The notes below the pieces were generated by a model. That model did not search any database and was not told the DNA's origin. It saw nothing but the letters and a program-made list of their open reading frames with translations. Of a stretch of 64,000 bases of DNA, positions 42,252-50,435 are shown piece by piece. This stretch comes from Bog-159 sp963709155 (GTDB lineage Bacteria > Acidobacteriota > Terriglobia > Bryobacterales > Bryobacteraceae). The first letter of the stretch is position 1; every line of letters begins with the position of its first letter. Both the position numbers and the translations under genes were made by a program. The stretch is from NCBI GenBank assembly GCA_963709155.1, contig CAVPVD010000007.1, positions 1,364,001-1,428,000 on the forward strand, written 5' to 3'.

Positions 42252-43860
42252 CCTGGCCGCCAAGCTCGCTCTATCCCTGATTGCGAGCACGGCGGCTTTG
42301 TTCGCTCTGTTCGGCTATTTCAACCTGCGGGAGCAGCGCCGCCACTCCGAGGAGATGGTGATGGTGTCGGCCGAGCGCATCACCGACGTGATCCAGCGCA
42401 GCACGCATTACGAGATGCTGCGCAACGACCGCCAGGCGCTCTATAACGTCATCCAGCAACTGGGCAGCGAGCCGGGCATCCGGCGCATCCGTATCTTCAA
42501 TAAAGAAGGGCGCATCACCTTTTCCACCGACGCCGCGGAGGTCAACCGGGTGGTTGATAAAGGCGCCGAGGCGTGCTATGGATGTCATGCGCAAAGCTCC
42601 CCGCTGGTGAAGTTGAACCGTCCGGATCGCGCGCGCATATTTCCGGGACGCGGCGAACGCCTGCTGGGCGTCATCCGGCCCATAGAGAACGTGCCGGCTT
42701 GTGCCGGGTGCCATCCCCCCGGCCAGCGCGTGTTGGGAGTCATCGATGCGGATCTGTCGCTGGCGTCCGTGGATGTGCAGATGGCGGAGCATCGCACGCA
42801 CCTGGTGGTGTTCATGGCGCTCACCGTGGCAATGATCTGGCTGGTGAGCATGTTGTTCGTTTGGGGCGTGGTTTACCGGCCGGTAAAAGAGTTGACCGCC
42901 GGAACCCATCGCGTGGCGGATGGCGACCTGAATTACCGCTTGGCGGTGCGCTCCAACGACGAGCTCAGCGATCTGGCGGAGTCCTTCAATAAAATGACCG
43001 CCGAGGTGGCCGGTGTGCATGCCGAGATTGAAGAACGCGTCCAACGCAAGACAGCGGAACTCGATCAGGCGCACCGTTCCCTGCTTTCGAGCGAGAAGAT
43101 GGCGTCCATTGGAAAGCTGGCCGCCACGGTCGCGCACGAGGTGAACAATCCCTTGTTTGGGATTCTGACTTATGCCCGGCTCACCCTGAAGGAAGTCGAA
43201 AAAGGGGCGGCCGGATCGCGCGCCGAAATGGTGGAAAATCTTCAGATCATCGAGCGCGAGAGCAAGCGCTGCGGCGACATCATGCGCAACCTGCTGACAT
43301 TTGCGCGGCAGACGCCCAGCCATCGCGAACCCAACGATCTGAATACGCTGATCGGGCGCGCGCTGGTGCTTGTGCGCCATAAGGCGGAACTCCTGGGAAT
43401 CGATCTGCGCAGCCACCTGGCGGAAGGTCTGCCGCCGGTTTGCTGCGATCCGGGGCAGATCCAGCAGACCGTTCTGGTATTGCTGGTGAATGCCACCGAG
43501 GCCATGCCGCGCGGCGGCGTACTGGAAGTGACCACGGAAATGAATTCCGCGGCCGGACAAGCGCGGATCCGGGTGCGCGACACCGGATCGGGCATTCCGC
43601 CCGAGGTCCTGTCGCAGATCTTCGATCCGTTTTTCACCACGAAGGAGGATCAACAGCGTACCGGCCTGGGGTTGGCCGTGGCGCGCAGCATCGTTGAACA
43701 GCATGGCGGCGAGATCTCCGTGGAGTCGTCGCCCGGCCAGGGGACGGAGTTCGTGGTGGCGCTGCCGGCGGCCAGTCCGGGCGCAACGGAACCGGTTCTG
43801 GCGGGCGGCGGTGCAGCCGGGGATTCCACCCGAGCGGGCGCTCCGGATAAAGTAGCGTGA
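42223..43860 (+). CDS. Histidine kinase with periplasmic double CxxCH
   Basis: Two membrane helices (about residues 12-32 and 190-215) enclose a periplasmic domain with two heme c motifs, ACYGCH (about residues 118-122) and ACAGCH (about 160). HAMP follows (RPVKELTAGTHRVADGD), then a HisKA with H305 in VAHEVNNP, and HATPase with NATEAMP, DTGSGIP and GTGLGL-type TGLGLAVAR. It probably senses a redox state or ligand through periplasmic hemes and phosphorylates the NtrC-type regulator encoded directly downstream. Confidence 0.92.
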   Translation: MYLPNRLRVSLAAKLALSLIASTAALFALFGYFNLREQRRHSEEMVMVSAERITDVIQRSTHYEMLRNDRQALYNVIQQLGSEPGIRRIRIFNKEGRITFSTDAAEVNRVVDKGAEACYGCHAQSSPLVKLNRPDRARIFPGRGERLLGVIRPIENVPACAGCHPPGQRVLGVIDADLSLASVDVQMAEHRTHLVVFMALTVAMIWLVSMLFVWGVVYRPVKELTAGTHRVADGDLNYRLAVRSNDELSDLAESFNKMTAEVAGVHAEIEERVQRKTAELDQAHRSLLSSEKMASIGKLAATVAHEVNNPLFGILTYARLTLKEVEKGAAGSRAEMVENLQIIERESKRCGDIMRNLLTFARQTPSHREPNDLNTLIGRALVLVRHKAELLGIDLRSHLAEGLPPVCCDPGQIQQTVLVLLVNATEAMPRGGVLEVTTEMNSAAGQARIRVRDTGSGIPPEVLSQIFDPFFTTKEDQQRTGLGLAVARSIVEQHGGEISVESSPGQGTEFVVALPAASPGATEPVLAGGGAAGDSTRAGAPDKVA

Positions 43861-43888
43861 GCCGCTGTGGCAGACGGAGGAAACCAAG

Positions 43889-45250
43889 ATGACGGAAGTT
43901 GAAGAACCGCTGGAAACCAAGACCAAGGGCAAGATCCTGATTGTGGACGACGAAATGGTCGTGCGCGATTCCCTCGGGAAGTGGTTCTCGAGTGAGGGCT
44001 ATCAGGCCCGGCCCGTGGCCAGCGCACGCGAGGCGCTGGAATCCATAACCAGCGCCGAATATGACGTCGCGCTGCTCGACATCAAGATGCCCGGCATGGA
44101 CGGTATGGAGCTGCAAGCCCGGCTGAAGGAGGCCGACCCGGAGCTGACTGTCATCATCATGACCGGCTACGCGTCGGTGGAAACGGCCGTGCAGGCGCTC
44201 AAGCAGGGCGCTTACGATTACATCACCAAGCCTGTCGATCCCGACGAGTTGTCGCACCTGGTGGCGAATGCCCTGGAGCATCGGCGGGCGCGGCGGGAGG
44301 TGGTGCGCCTGCGCGAGGATCTGCAGGAAGTGTCGCCCTCGACCGAGTTGATCGGCAAAGCTCCGGCCATGAAGAAAGTGTGCGAGCTGATCGAAATGGT
44401 GGCGCCCACCGAAGCCACCGTGCTGATCACCGGGGAGAGCGGGACGGGCAAAGAAGTGGTGGCGCGCGCCATCCACGCGGCCGGTCCGCGCCGGTACATG
44501 CCGATGGTGACCATCCATTGCGGCGCGCTGACCGAGACGCTGCTCGAAAGCGAGCTGTTCGGGCACGAGAAGGGCGCGTTCACGGGCGCGCAATACCGCA
44601 AGAAAGGCAAGTTCGAAGTCGCCGACGGCGGCACCGTCTTCCTGGACGAGATCAGCGACATCAGCCTGAAAACGCAAACCGACCTGCTGCGCGTGCTGCA
44701 GGAAAAAGAGATCGTGCGGGTGGGCGGCAACCAGCCGATCAAGGTGGATTTCCGCTGCGTCGCTGCCACCAACAAGAATCTGGAGGGGCTGGTAAAAGCG
44801 GGCACCTTCCGCCCCGACTTGTACTACCGGCTGCACGTCTTCTGCATCGATCTGCCGCCGCTGCGCGAGCGCCGCGAAGATATTCCGCTCCTGATGGCGC
44901 ACTTCCTGAATAAGTTTTGCATGATGACCAGCCGGCCCGTGCCGCAGATCTCGCCGGAAGCGCTGCAAGTGCTGATGAATCACGAGTGGCCCGGCAATGT
45001 GCGCGAGTTGGAGAACGCCGTGGAGCGCGCGCTGGTGGTTTGCCGCGGCCCGGAGATCAAGCCCGCGGATTTTTCCTTCCAGTTCCAGATGACCGGCGCG
45101 CCGAGCGGCCGAACGCTCGAAGACGTGGAGCGCGTCCATATCGAGCGGGTGCTGCGGGAAACCGATCACAATCTGTCCCGCTCGGCGCGCATTCTGGCCA
45201 TCGATCGCACCACGTTGTATAACAAACTGAAGCGCTACGGCTTGAAGTGA
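43889..45250 (+). CDS. NtrC-family sigma54-dependent response regulator
   Basis: A receiver domain (phosphoacceptor D64 in LLDIKMPGMDGM; T and K in MTGYASVETAVQALKQGAYDYITKP) is followed by an AAA+ domain with GESGTGKE, GAFTGA and GGTVFLDEIS and a Fis-type helix-turn-helix (LSRSARILAIDRTTLYNKLKRYGLK). The protein should activate sigma54 promoters after phosphorylation by its neighbour kinase. The candidate promoter at 39524 and the inverted repeats upstream make self-activation of this operon plausible. Spacing from the kinase gene is 28 bp. Confidence 0.95.
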   Translation: MTEVEEPLETKTKGKILIVDDEMVVRDSLGKWFSSEGYQARPVASAREALESITSAEYDVALLDIKMPGMDGMELQARLKEADPELTVIIMTGYASVETAVQALKQGAYDYITKPVDPDELSHLVANALEHRRARREVVRLREDLQEVSPSTELIGKAPAMKKVCELIEMVAPTEATVLITGESGTGKEVVARAIHAAGPRRYMPMVTIHCGALTETLLESELFGHEKGAFTGAQYRKKGKFEVADGGTVFLDEISDISLKTQTDLLRVLQEKEIVRVGGNQPIKVDFRCVAATNKNLEGLVKAGTFRPDLYYRLHVFCIDLPPLRERREDIPLLMAHFLNKFCMMTSRPVPQISPEALQVLMNHEWPGNVRELENAVERALVVCRGPEIKPADFSFQFQMTGAPSGRTLEDVERVHIERVLRETDHNLSRSARILAIDRTTLYNKLKRYGLK

Positions 45251-45251
45251 C

Positions 45252-45779
45252 GTGATCCAACTGTTGGGCATCGAAGTTGCGGCTGACTTGCTGGGCGGCC
45301 TTGCCGTTCAATTGGCCCCCATCTTCCGGATGGCGTGCCAGGTGCGGCCGGAGCGCCTGAACGCCGCCTTCGCGCGCGACCGCATGCGCAACCAGTATTA
45401 CTCGACGGCCATCCTGCAATCCATGCAGCCGCTGGCCGAGCCCGGCGCCCGGCTGCTGGCGGTAACGTCGCTCGACCTGTATGTTCCCGTGCTGACCTTC
45501 GTGTTCGGCGAGGCGCAATTGAGCGGTAGTTGCGCGGTGGTCTCGCTGCATCGCTTGCGTGAGGAATTCTACGGCCTGCCGGCCCGCGAAGAGCTCATGC
45601 GGGAGCGGCTGGTAAAGGAAGCCGTCCACGAGTTGGGCCACACTTTCGGGCTGCGGCATTGCGACGACTGGCGCTGCGTGATGACGTCCAGCCACGGCGT
45701 GGAACGCCTGGACGTGAAGAGCGCGGAGTTTTGTTTTCTGTGCGGGCGGGTGGTGGCGCCGCGTGGGGCAGGCAGATGA
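45252..45779 (+). CDS. amzA: Archaemetzincin-type zinc metalloprotease
   Basis: The signature HELGHTFGLRHCDDWRCVMTSSHG followed by CFLC matches archaemetzincins, with HExxHxxGxxH binding the catalytic zinc and a Cys cluster likely binding a second one. It is a short 175-residue protein without a signal peptide, so probably cytoplasmic. Start GTG 45252 lies one base after the regulator stop. Substrates of bacterial archaemetzincins are not known. Its place at the end of the redox operon suggests co-regulation. Confidence 0.9.
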   Translation: MIQLLGIEVAADLLGGLAVQLAPIFRMACQVRPERLNAAFARDRMRNQYYSTAILQSMQPLAEPGARLLAVTSLDLYVPVLTFVFGEAQLSGSCAVVSLHRLREEFYGLPAREELMRERLVKEAVHELGHTFGLRHCDDWRCVMTSSHGVERLDVKSAEFCFLCGRVVAPRGAGR

Positions 45780-45791
45780 TGAAAACTCAGA

Positions 45792-45880
45792 TGTGGGGCG
45801 GCCAATCCTGGCCGCAGCCGGCTTTCCAGCCGGCTTAGCCGCCTGAAAAGGCGGCTGCGGGCACGATTGCCCGCCCCACA
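45792..45880. repeat. Composite hairpin element at a convergent junction
   Basis: It begins TGTGGGGCGGCC and ends GCCCGCCCCACA. The modules are GCGGCCA-ATCC-TGGCCGC, AAGCCGGCT..AGCCGGCT, AGCCGCCT-GAAA-AGGCGGCT and GCGGGCACGATTGCCCGC. It separates the archaemetzincin gene from folC, which converge. Confidence 0.88.
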
Positions 45881-45901
45881 AGGCGATGATATGTTTTCGA
45901 C

Positions 45902-47179
45902 TTAAGGCTCCCTTAACAGAAGCGCGCGCGCTTCGCCCACCAGGAAGAGCGATCCCGTAACAAAGATGGCGTCTTCCTCCGCCGCTCCGCCTGCCATAGC
46001 GCCTGCCATAGCGAGGGCCGCCTGAATATCCGGGGCAACACTCATGGAATGGTGATCCGCCAAATCGCGGATCGATTCCGGCCTGAGCGCGCGTGCCTGC
46101 GCCGGCGCCGTCACGATCACGTGCCCCGCTCGTGGAAACAGGATGGCCGCTATTTCCTCCACCGCTTTGTCGCGCATGGCGCCATAGATCAGCCAGACGT
46201 GCCGCGGTTCGTAGAAGCGGTTAAGATACTCGGCCAATGCGCGCGCGCCGGCCGGATTATGCGCGCCGTCCAAAATGATTTCAGGATTGCTGGACACCCG
46301 CTCCAAGCGCCCCGGCCACACGGTTTGCGCGAGGCCCGCTCGGATCGCATCCGGAGCGATGCCCAACTGCCGTAGCGCGGCAATCGCGGTGCAAGCGTTC
46401 TCTACCTGGTGCTCGCCCGGCAGCCGGCAAGTCACGGCCGCCTCGCCCCACATGAAATCGCTGCCTCGCGCATGCAGCGCCACGCCTGAAATGGCCACAT
46501 CTGAACTTCGCGCCACGCCCACGCCCAGGGCCGCCGCGCGCGCCTCCAACACTCGCTCCGCTTCCGGCCGCTGCCGGGCGAAGACCGCCCGCACTCCCGG
46601 CTTCAGAATTCCGGCCTTCTCGCCCGCAATCGATTCCAGGCTCTTGCCCAGATACGCCTCATGGTCGAAGTCCACCGGTGTCACTACACACAATTCCGGC
46701 GTCACGGCGTTGGTCGCATCCAGGCGCCCCCCCAGCCCTACTTCCAGCACCGCGAACTGCACGCCGCACTCGCGAAACAGCAGTAGCGCCATGGCCGTCA
46801 CGCTTTCGAAGTAAGTGGGATGCAGGTCGATACGTTCCTGGCGCAGCAGCGTCTCCGCCGACGCATGCACCTCGTCGAATGCGGCCGCGAACCGGGCGGC
46901 GCTCACCGGTCTTCCGGCAACCTGGATACGCTCGGTCGGTTCCACCAGGTGCGGCGAAGTGTAGAGGCCCGTGCGCCATCCCGCGGCGCGCAGGCCGGAC
47001 TCGATCATCGCGCAGGTCGAGCCCTTCCCATTCGTGCCCGCCACGTGGACGATCCGGAAGGCTTGTTGCGGATTCCCCAGCGCTTCGAGCAAAACGCCAA
47101 TCCGCTCCAGGCCCAGCTTGGCGGTTTTAACCTCGTTGCCCAGCGCGTAGAGAAACCGGACGGAATCGGGATAGGTCAT
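45902..47179 (-). CDS. folC: Folylpolyglutamate synthase / dihydrofolate synthase
   Basis: The Mur-ligase fold carries VHVAGTNGKGSTCAMIESGLRAAG, TSPHLVEPTERI, GGRLDATN, VTPVDFDHEAYLG and the C-terminal DGAHNPAGA with residues for glutamate transfer. It adds glutamate to folate. ATG 47179 is chosen; a longer frame to 47227 would read through a small hairpin (47192-47209) and into accD, which is unlikely. AccD-folC adjacency is a common bacterial arrangement. Confidence 0.93.
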   Translation of the reverse strand: MTYPDSVRFLYALGNEVKTAKLGLERIGVLLEALGNPQQAFRIVHVAGTNGKGSTCAMIESGLRAAGWRTGLYTSPHLVEPTERIQVAGRPVSAARFAAAFDEVHASAETLLRQERIDLHPTYFESVTAMALLLFRECGVQFAVLEVGLGGRLDATNAVTPELCVVTPVDFDHEAYLGKSLESIAGEKAGILKPGVRAVFARQRPEAERVLEARAAALGVGVARSSDVAISGVALHARGSDFMWGEAAVTCRLPGEHQVENACTAIAALRQLGIAPDAIRAGLAQTVWPGRLERVSSNPEIILDGAHNPAGARALAEYLNRFYEPRHVWLIYGAMRDKAVEEIAAILFPRAGHVIVTAPAQARALRPESIRDLADHHSMSVAPDIQAALAMAGAMAGGAAEEDAIFVTGSLFLVGEARALLLREP

Positions 47180-47191
47180 CTGGACTGAAGG

Positions 47192-47209
47192 GCAGCCCAT
47201 CCTGGCTGC
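47192..47209. repeat. Small hairpin, possible remnant of the element family
   Basis: GCAGCC-CATCCT-GGCTGC is a 6-bp stem in the 37-bp gap between accD and folC. Its loop resembles the CAATCCT loop of the copy at 45792. Confidence 0.45.
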
Positions 47210-47216
47210 GACCGCG

Positions 47217-48071
47217 CTAATCCACAAAGAACCGCAGCGCGGTGGCGATGTAGCTCTTCATCTCCAGCCGCGGCACTACCGCGTCCAGCATCCCGTGCTT
47301 CAGCAGAAACTCCGACCGCTGAAATCCGTCGGGCAGCTTCTGCCGGATGGTCTGCTCGATCACGCGCGGACCGGCGAACCCGATCAGCGCGCCCGGTTCG
47401 GCGATGTTCAGATCGCCCAGCATCGCGAAACTGGCCGTCACGCCGCCCGTGGTGGGATCCGTCAGCACGCTGATGTACGGCACGCCGGACTGGTCGAGGC
47501 GCATCAGCGCAGCCGAAATCTTAGCCATTTGCATCAGGCTCACCGCGCCTTCCTGCATGCGCGCGCCGCCGGAAGCCGACACGATCACGATGGGAATGCG
47601 CCGCGCAATCGACCGCTCGATCGCCCGTGTGATCATCTCGCCGACCACGCACCCCATGCTGCCGCCGATGAAACGCGCTTCCATCGAACAGATATTTACC
47701 GGCCGCCCGCCCACGGCACCGGTTGCCGAGATCATAGCGTCGGAAAGCGAGGTGGCCATCCGCATTCCGTCCAGGCGCTCGCGGTAAGGCTTCGAGTCGA
47801 AGAAATCCAGTGGGTCCGACGAACGCAGTTCGGTATCCAACCGCTCATAATCGCCGTCAAACAGCAGCTTCAGCCGCGCGGCCGCATCCATGCGCGTATG
47901 CGCGCCGCATTTCGGGCACACATTCCAATTGGATTCCAGGTCTTTCTTCCAGATGATCTGCCGGCAGCCCTCACACTTCAGCCACAGGCCCTCCGTGCGC
48001 AGTTTGCGCGAAGCATCGTTGATCTGCGCCACCTTGGCCGGCGCCGCGTTTTCCTTCTTGAACCAGGACAT
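47217..48071 (-). CDS. accD: Acetyl-CoA carboxylase carboxyltransferase beta subunit
   Basis: AccD forms the carboxyltransferase with AccA and needs a zinc finger. CEGCRQIIWKKDLESNWNVCPKCGAH gives the four Cys. The carboxyltransferase core has GGRPVNICSMEARFIGGSMGCVVGE and PIVIVSASGGARMQEGAVSLMQMAK. Length 284 is standard. accA is not in the window. It leads the minus-strand accD-folC pair, downstream of rlmH on the same strand. Confidence 0.95.
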   Translation of the reverse strand: MSWFKKENAAPAKVAQINDASRKLRTEGLWLKCEGCRQIIWKKDLESNWNVCPKCGAHTRMDAAARLKLLFDGDYERLDTELRSSDPLDFFDSKPYRERLDGMRMATSLSDAMISATGAVGGRPVNICSMEARFIGGSMGCVVGEMITRAIERSIARRIPIVIVSASGGARMQEGAVSLMQMAKISAALMRLDQSGVPYISVLTDPTTGGVTASFAMLGDLNIAEPGALIGFAGPRVIEQTIRQKLPDGFQRSEFLLKHGMLDAVVPRLEMKSYIATALRFFVD

Positions 48072-48086
48072 AGTAATTCGACTACC

Positions 48087-48506
48087 TTAGCGCGGGTAAG
48101 GATGCCCCCGCAAGGTGGCGAAGGCCCGATAAATCTGCTCGGCCAGCATGGCGCGCGCCAATTCGTGCGGAAAAGTCATGCGCGAAAGCGAAAGCAGCAC
48201 GTCCGCGCGTGCCCGCCAGTCCGCGGGCAGACCGTCCGCGCCGCCCACCACGAAGACCAGGTCGCGGCCCTCCATCTCGGCCCGTGAAACCAGCGAAACG
48301 AAGGCCGCCGTATCCATGGCTTTGCCGGCGGGATCAAGCAGAATGCGGCGCGCCGCGGGATGTTTGGCCCAAAGATCCGTGCGCTCGGGCCGGATTTCGC
48401 GCATTTCGCAGGGCGCATAGCGGCTCGCCCGGCTCACGAAATCGTCCGCAATGGCATTGGCGTGCGCGTCGCGCGGCTTGCCGATATAGTACAGAAAAGT
48501 CTTCAC
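48087..48506 (-). CDS. rlmH: 23S rRNA pseudouridine-1915 methyltransferase
   Basis: RlmH methylates N3 of the pseudouridine at 1915 in the ribosomal A site. This SPOUT protein shows VFVVGGADGLP, LSLSRMTFPHELARAMLAEQIYRAF and LRGHPY near the C-terminus. The final residues are HPYPR rather than the usual HPYH, a small difference. ATG 48506 overlaps the rsfS stop (ATGA), so the two genes are coupled. Length is 139. Confidence 0.92.
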   Translation of the reverse strand: MKTFLYYIGKPRDAHANAIADDFVSRASRYAPCEMREIRPERTDLWAKHPAARRILLDPAGKAMDTAAFVSLVSRAEMEGRDLVFVVGGADGLPADWRARADVLLSLSRMTFPHELARAMLAEQIYRAFATLRGHPYPR

Positions 48507-48826
48507 TCCGACGGAATCTCAACGATCCTGGCGTTGCGCCACAGGCGCTCCAGGTCGTAATATTCGCGGGATTTCGGAGAAAAAATGTGTACCAGGAAAT
48601 TACCGTAGTCGGCCAGAATCCATTCGGCCTGGTTGTAGCCCTCCACGCTGAATGGATGTTCGCCGGCCCGCTTCAACCGCGATCCCACCTCATCCGCGAT
48701 GGCCTGCACATTACGCGCATTGGCGCCCGTACAGATCACGAAATAATCCGCGAAGGCGGTGATGGCGGTCAGGTCCAGCACGCGGATATCTGTAGCTTTC
48801 TTGGATTCGGCTGCCCGGACTGCCAC
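48503..48826 (-). CDS. rsfS: Ribosome silencing factor RsfS
   Basis: RsfS binds ribosomal protein L14 and blocks subunit joining under starvation. The segments ITAFADYFVICTGANARNVQAIADEV, GYNQAEWILADYGNFLVHIFSPKSREYYDLERLW are typical. The 107-residue length is slightly short at the N-terminus of the family and the start is uncertain. It precedes rlmH in the usual bacterial order. Confidence 0.92.
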   Translation of the reverse strand: MAVRAAESKKATDIRVLDLTAITAFADYFVICTGANARNVQAIADEVGSRLKRAGEHPFSVEGYNQAEWILADYGNFLVHIFSPKSREYYDLERLWRNARIVEIPSE

Positions 48827-48944
48827 CAGCCAGCCCGGTGTTTCGGATCGCGATTCGGTTGGGGATTCCGATGAATGGCTCTCTTGCCGGTCGGTATGCG
48901 TTACGTCAACCTTTGTCAGAACACGCTCCCTGACCGTATCGTAC

Positions 48945-48950
48945 TACAAT
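48945..48950 (+). promoter_or_regulatory. Candidate -10 element TACAAT
   Basis: TACAAT is followed by ATAGG and ATG 48965, 14 bp away. It lies in the gap between divergent genes. No -35 element fits at 16-18 bp. It resembles the box before the hexosaminidase gene. Confidence 0.4.
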
Positions 48951-48964
48951 ATAGGTACCTGCTC

Positions 48965-49807
48965 ATGCGTTTTCTCCTTCTGGTAACGGTCTGTTCAGTA
49001 CTATTGCGCGCCGCTCCGCAAGCGCCGCCCGCGGCTCCGGCAGCGGTCCAGGTGGAAGACCCCGACGTGCTGCGCGCGCGCCTGAACATCCAACGTCTGC
49101 GCGCCATGGTCAACGCCGGCGCCCTGCCGCGCGTGCAACTGGAGCAAGCTGAAGACGCCCTGGGCGATGCGCAGGATATGGCCATACTGCGCCGCGCGAT
49201 GTACGGTCAGGACCTTACCGCGGAGCAAGCGGACGAGATGGTGGCCGCCGCCCAGCGCCGCCTCGATCGCCGTCAAAAACAATTCGACCGCGTGCACGGC
49301 CTCATCGATTCGGGTCTCGCGGCCAAGAACGACCTGGAGCCTTTAGCCGCGCAGGTCAACTTCGCGCGCAAGGAATACGATCTCGCCGTTTCGCGCCAGA
49401 AGCTGTGTCATGAACTGGTCGAAATGGCGCGCGCCGAGCAGAACCGCCCGCCGCATGAACCAGGCGTCGCCGGCGGCCCCGCGGCCGTCCACTATGATGG
49501 CGCGGGTGTCTTCACGCCGGCCCAATTCCAGCAGATCTCCGGCGCGTTCGAGCGCCGCTTTTCAAAGCCCTTGCCCGTGAGCGCGATGGGTGAGACCGCC
49601 GTCCACCGGGCCCTGGGTTTCGACCATCGCGGCCGCGTGGACGTCGCCCTGAGCCCCGATCAGCCCGAAGGCCTCTGGCTGCGCCAGTATCTGGAAGCGC
49701 GCCGCATCCCCTATTTCGCCTTCTGGCACGCGATGCCCGGTAAAGCCACCGGCGCGCACATCCACATCGGGCCAGAGAGCACCCGCCTGAGCGCGGCCGC
49801 GGATTAA
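48965..49807 (+). CDS. Secreted coiled-coil protein with M15-like C-terminus
   Basis: A signal peptide (MRFLLLVTVCSVLLRAAPQ) is followed by a long Ala/Gln/Arg coiled coil (residues about 30-160). The last 100 residues read MGETAVHRALGFDHRGRVDVALSP ... YFAFWHAMPGKATGAHIHIGPES. The D/H pattern and the terminal HIHIG loosely recall LAS metallopeptidases (M15), but the HxxxGxxxD spacing is not exact, so I assign no activity. It is followed after 9 bp by hpt. Confidence 0.6.
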   Translation: MRFLLLVTVCSVLLRAAPQAPPAAPAAVQVEDPDVLRARLNIQRLRAMVNAGALPRVQLEQAEDALGDAQDMAILRRAMYGQDLTAEQADEMVAAAQRRLDRRQKQFDRVHGLIDSGLAAKNDLEPLAAQVNFARKEYDLAVSRQKLCHELVEMARAEQNRPPHEPGVAGGPAAVHYDGAGVFTPAQFQQISGAFERRFSKPLPVSAMGETAVHRALGFDHRGRVDVALSPDQPEGLWLRQYLEARRIPYFAFWHAMPGKATGAHIHIGPESTRLSAAAD

Positions 49808-49816
49808 GAGGCCAGA

Positions 49817-50338
49817 TTGAGTTCTCTCCGCGTTCTCCTCTCCGAACAACAGATTCAGGCGCGCGTGCGCGAAATGGGCGCCGAAATCGATCGCGACTAT
49901 CCGAACGGCAACCTGCACCTGGTCTGCATCCTGAAAGGCGCGTGCTTCTTTATGACCGACCTGGCCCGCGCCCTGCGCACGGAAGCCTACGTCGATTTCA
50001 TGGGCATCTCCAGCTACGGCAAAAATAAGTCCACATCGGGCGAAGTGAAGGTGACCAAGGACCTGGACTTCTCGGTGGAGAACGCCGATCTGCTGATTGT
50101 CGAGGATATCGTGGATAGCGGCGTCACGCTGACTTACCTGATCCATCTGCTGGAGCAGCGTAAACCACGCTCCATCCGCATTGCCGCGCTGCTCGACAAG
50201 CCCGACCGCCGGCAGCGTCCCGTCAATGTTTCCTACGTCGGATTTCGGATACCCGATGAATTCGTGGTGGGCTACGGCCTGGATCACGCCGAACGCTACC
50301 GCAACCTGCGCGACATCTGTATTCTCGATAGCGAATAA
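49817..50338 (+). CDS. hpt: Hypoxanthine phosphoribosyltransferase
   Basis: Hpt salvages hypoxanthine and guanine with PRPP. The PRPP loop VEDIVDSGVTL and flavodoxin-like fold are clear, along with DFMGISSYGKNKSTSGEVKV and CILKGACFF. The 173-residue length is usual. The start codon is TTG 49817, preceded by AGAGG. It closes a two-gene unit with the secreted protein. Confidence 0.94.
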   Translation: MSSLRVLLSEQQIQARVREMGAEIDRDYPNGNLHLVCILKGACFFMTDLARALRTEAYVDFMGISSYGKNKSTSGEVKVTKDLDFSVENADLLIVEDIVDSGVTLTYLIHLLEQRKPRSIRIAALLDKPDRRQRPVNVSYVGFRIPDEFVVGYGLDHAERYRNLRDICILDSE

Positions 50339-50341
50339 CCC

Positions 50342-50430
50342 GTGGCGCACGCTTCAGCGTGCCAGCGGGACTTTTAAATCCCGCTTGGCCGGCTGAAAGC
50401 CGGCTGCGGGCAGCATTGCCCGCCCTCCAA
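50342..50430. repeat. Composite hairpin element at a convergent junction
   Basis: It starts GTGGCGCACGCTTCAGCGTG and continues with AGCGGGACTTTTAAATCCCGCT and GGCCGGCTGAAAGCCGGCT, then GCGGGCAGCATTGCCCGC, and ends CCGCCCTCCAA. It begins 3 bp after the hpt stop and ends 5 bp before the opposite gene. Confidence 0.88.
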
Positions 50431-50435
50431 CTGCT

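Noticed and set aside
47180..47227. Start of folC at 47227 instead of 47179.
   Set aside because: The extra residues come from a hairpin and the end of accD. Family members start at MTYPDSVRFL-like sequence.
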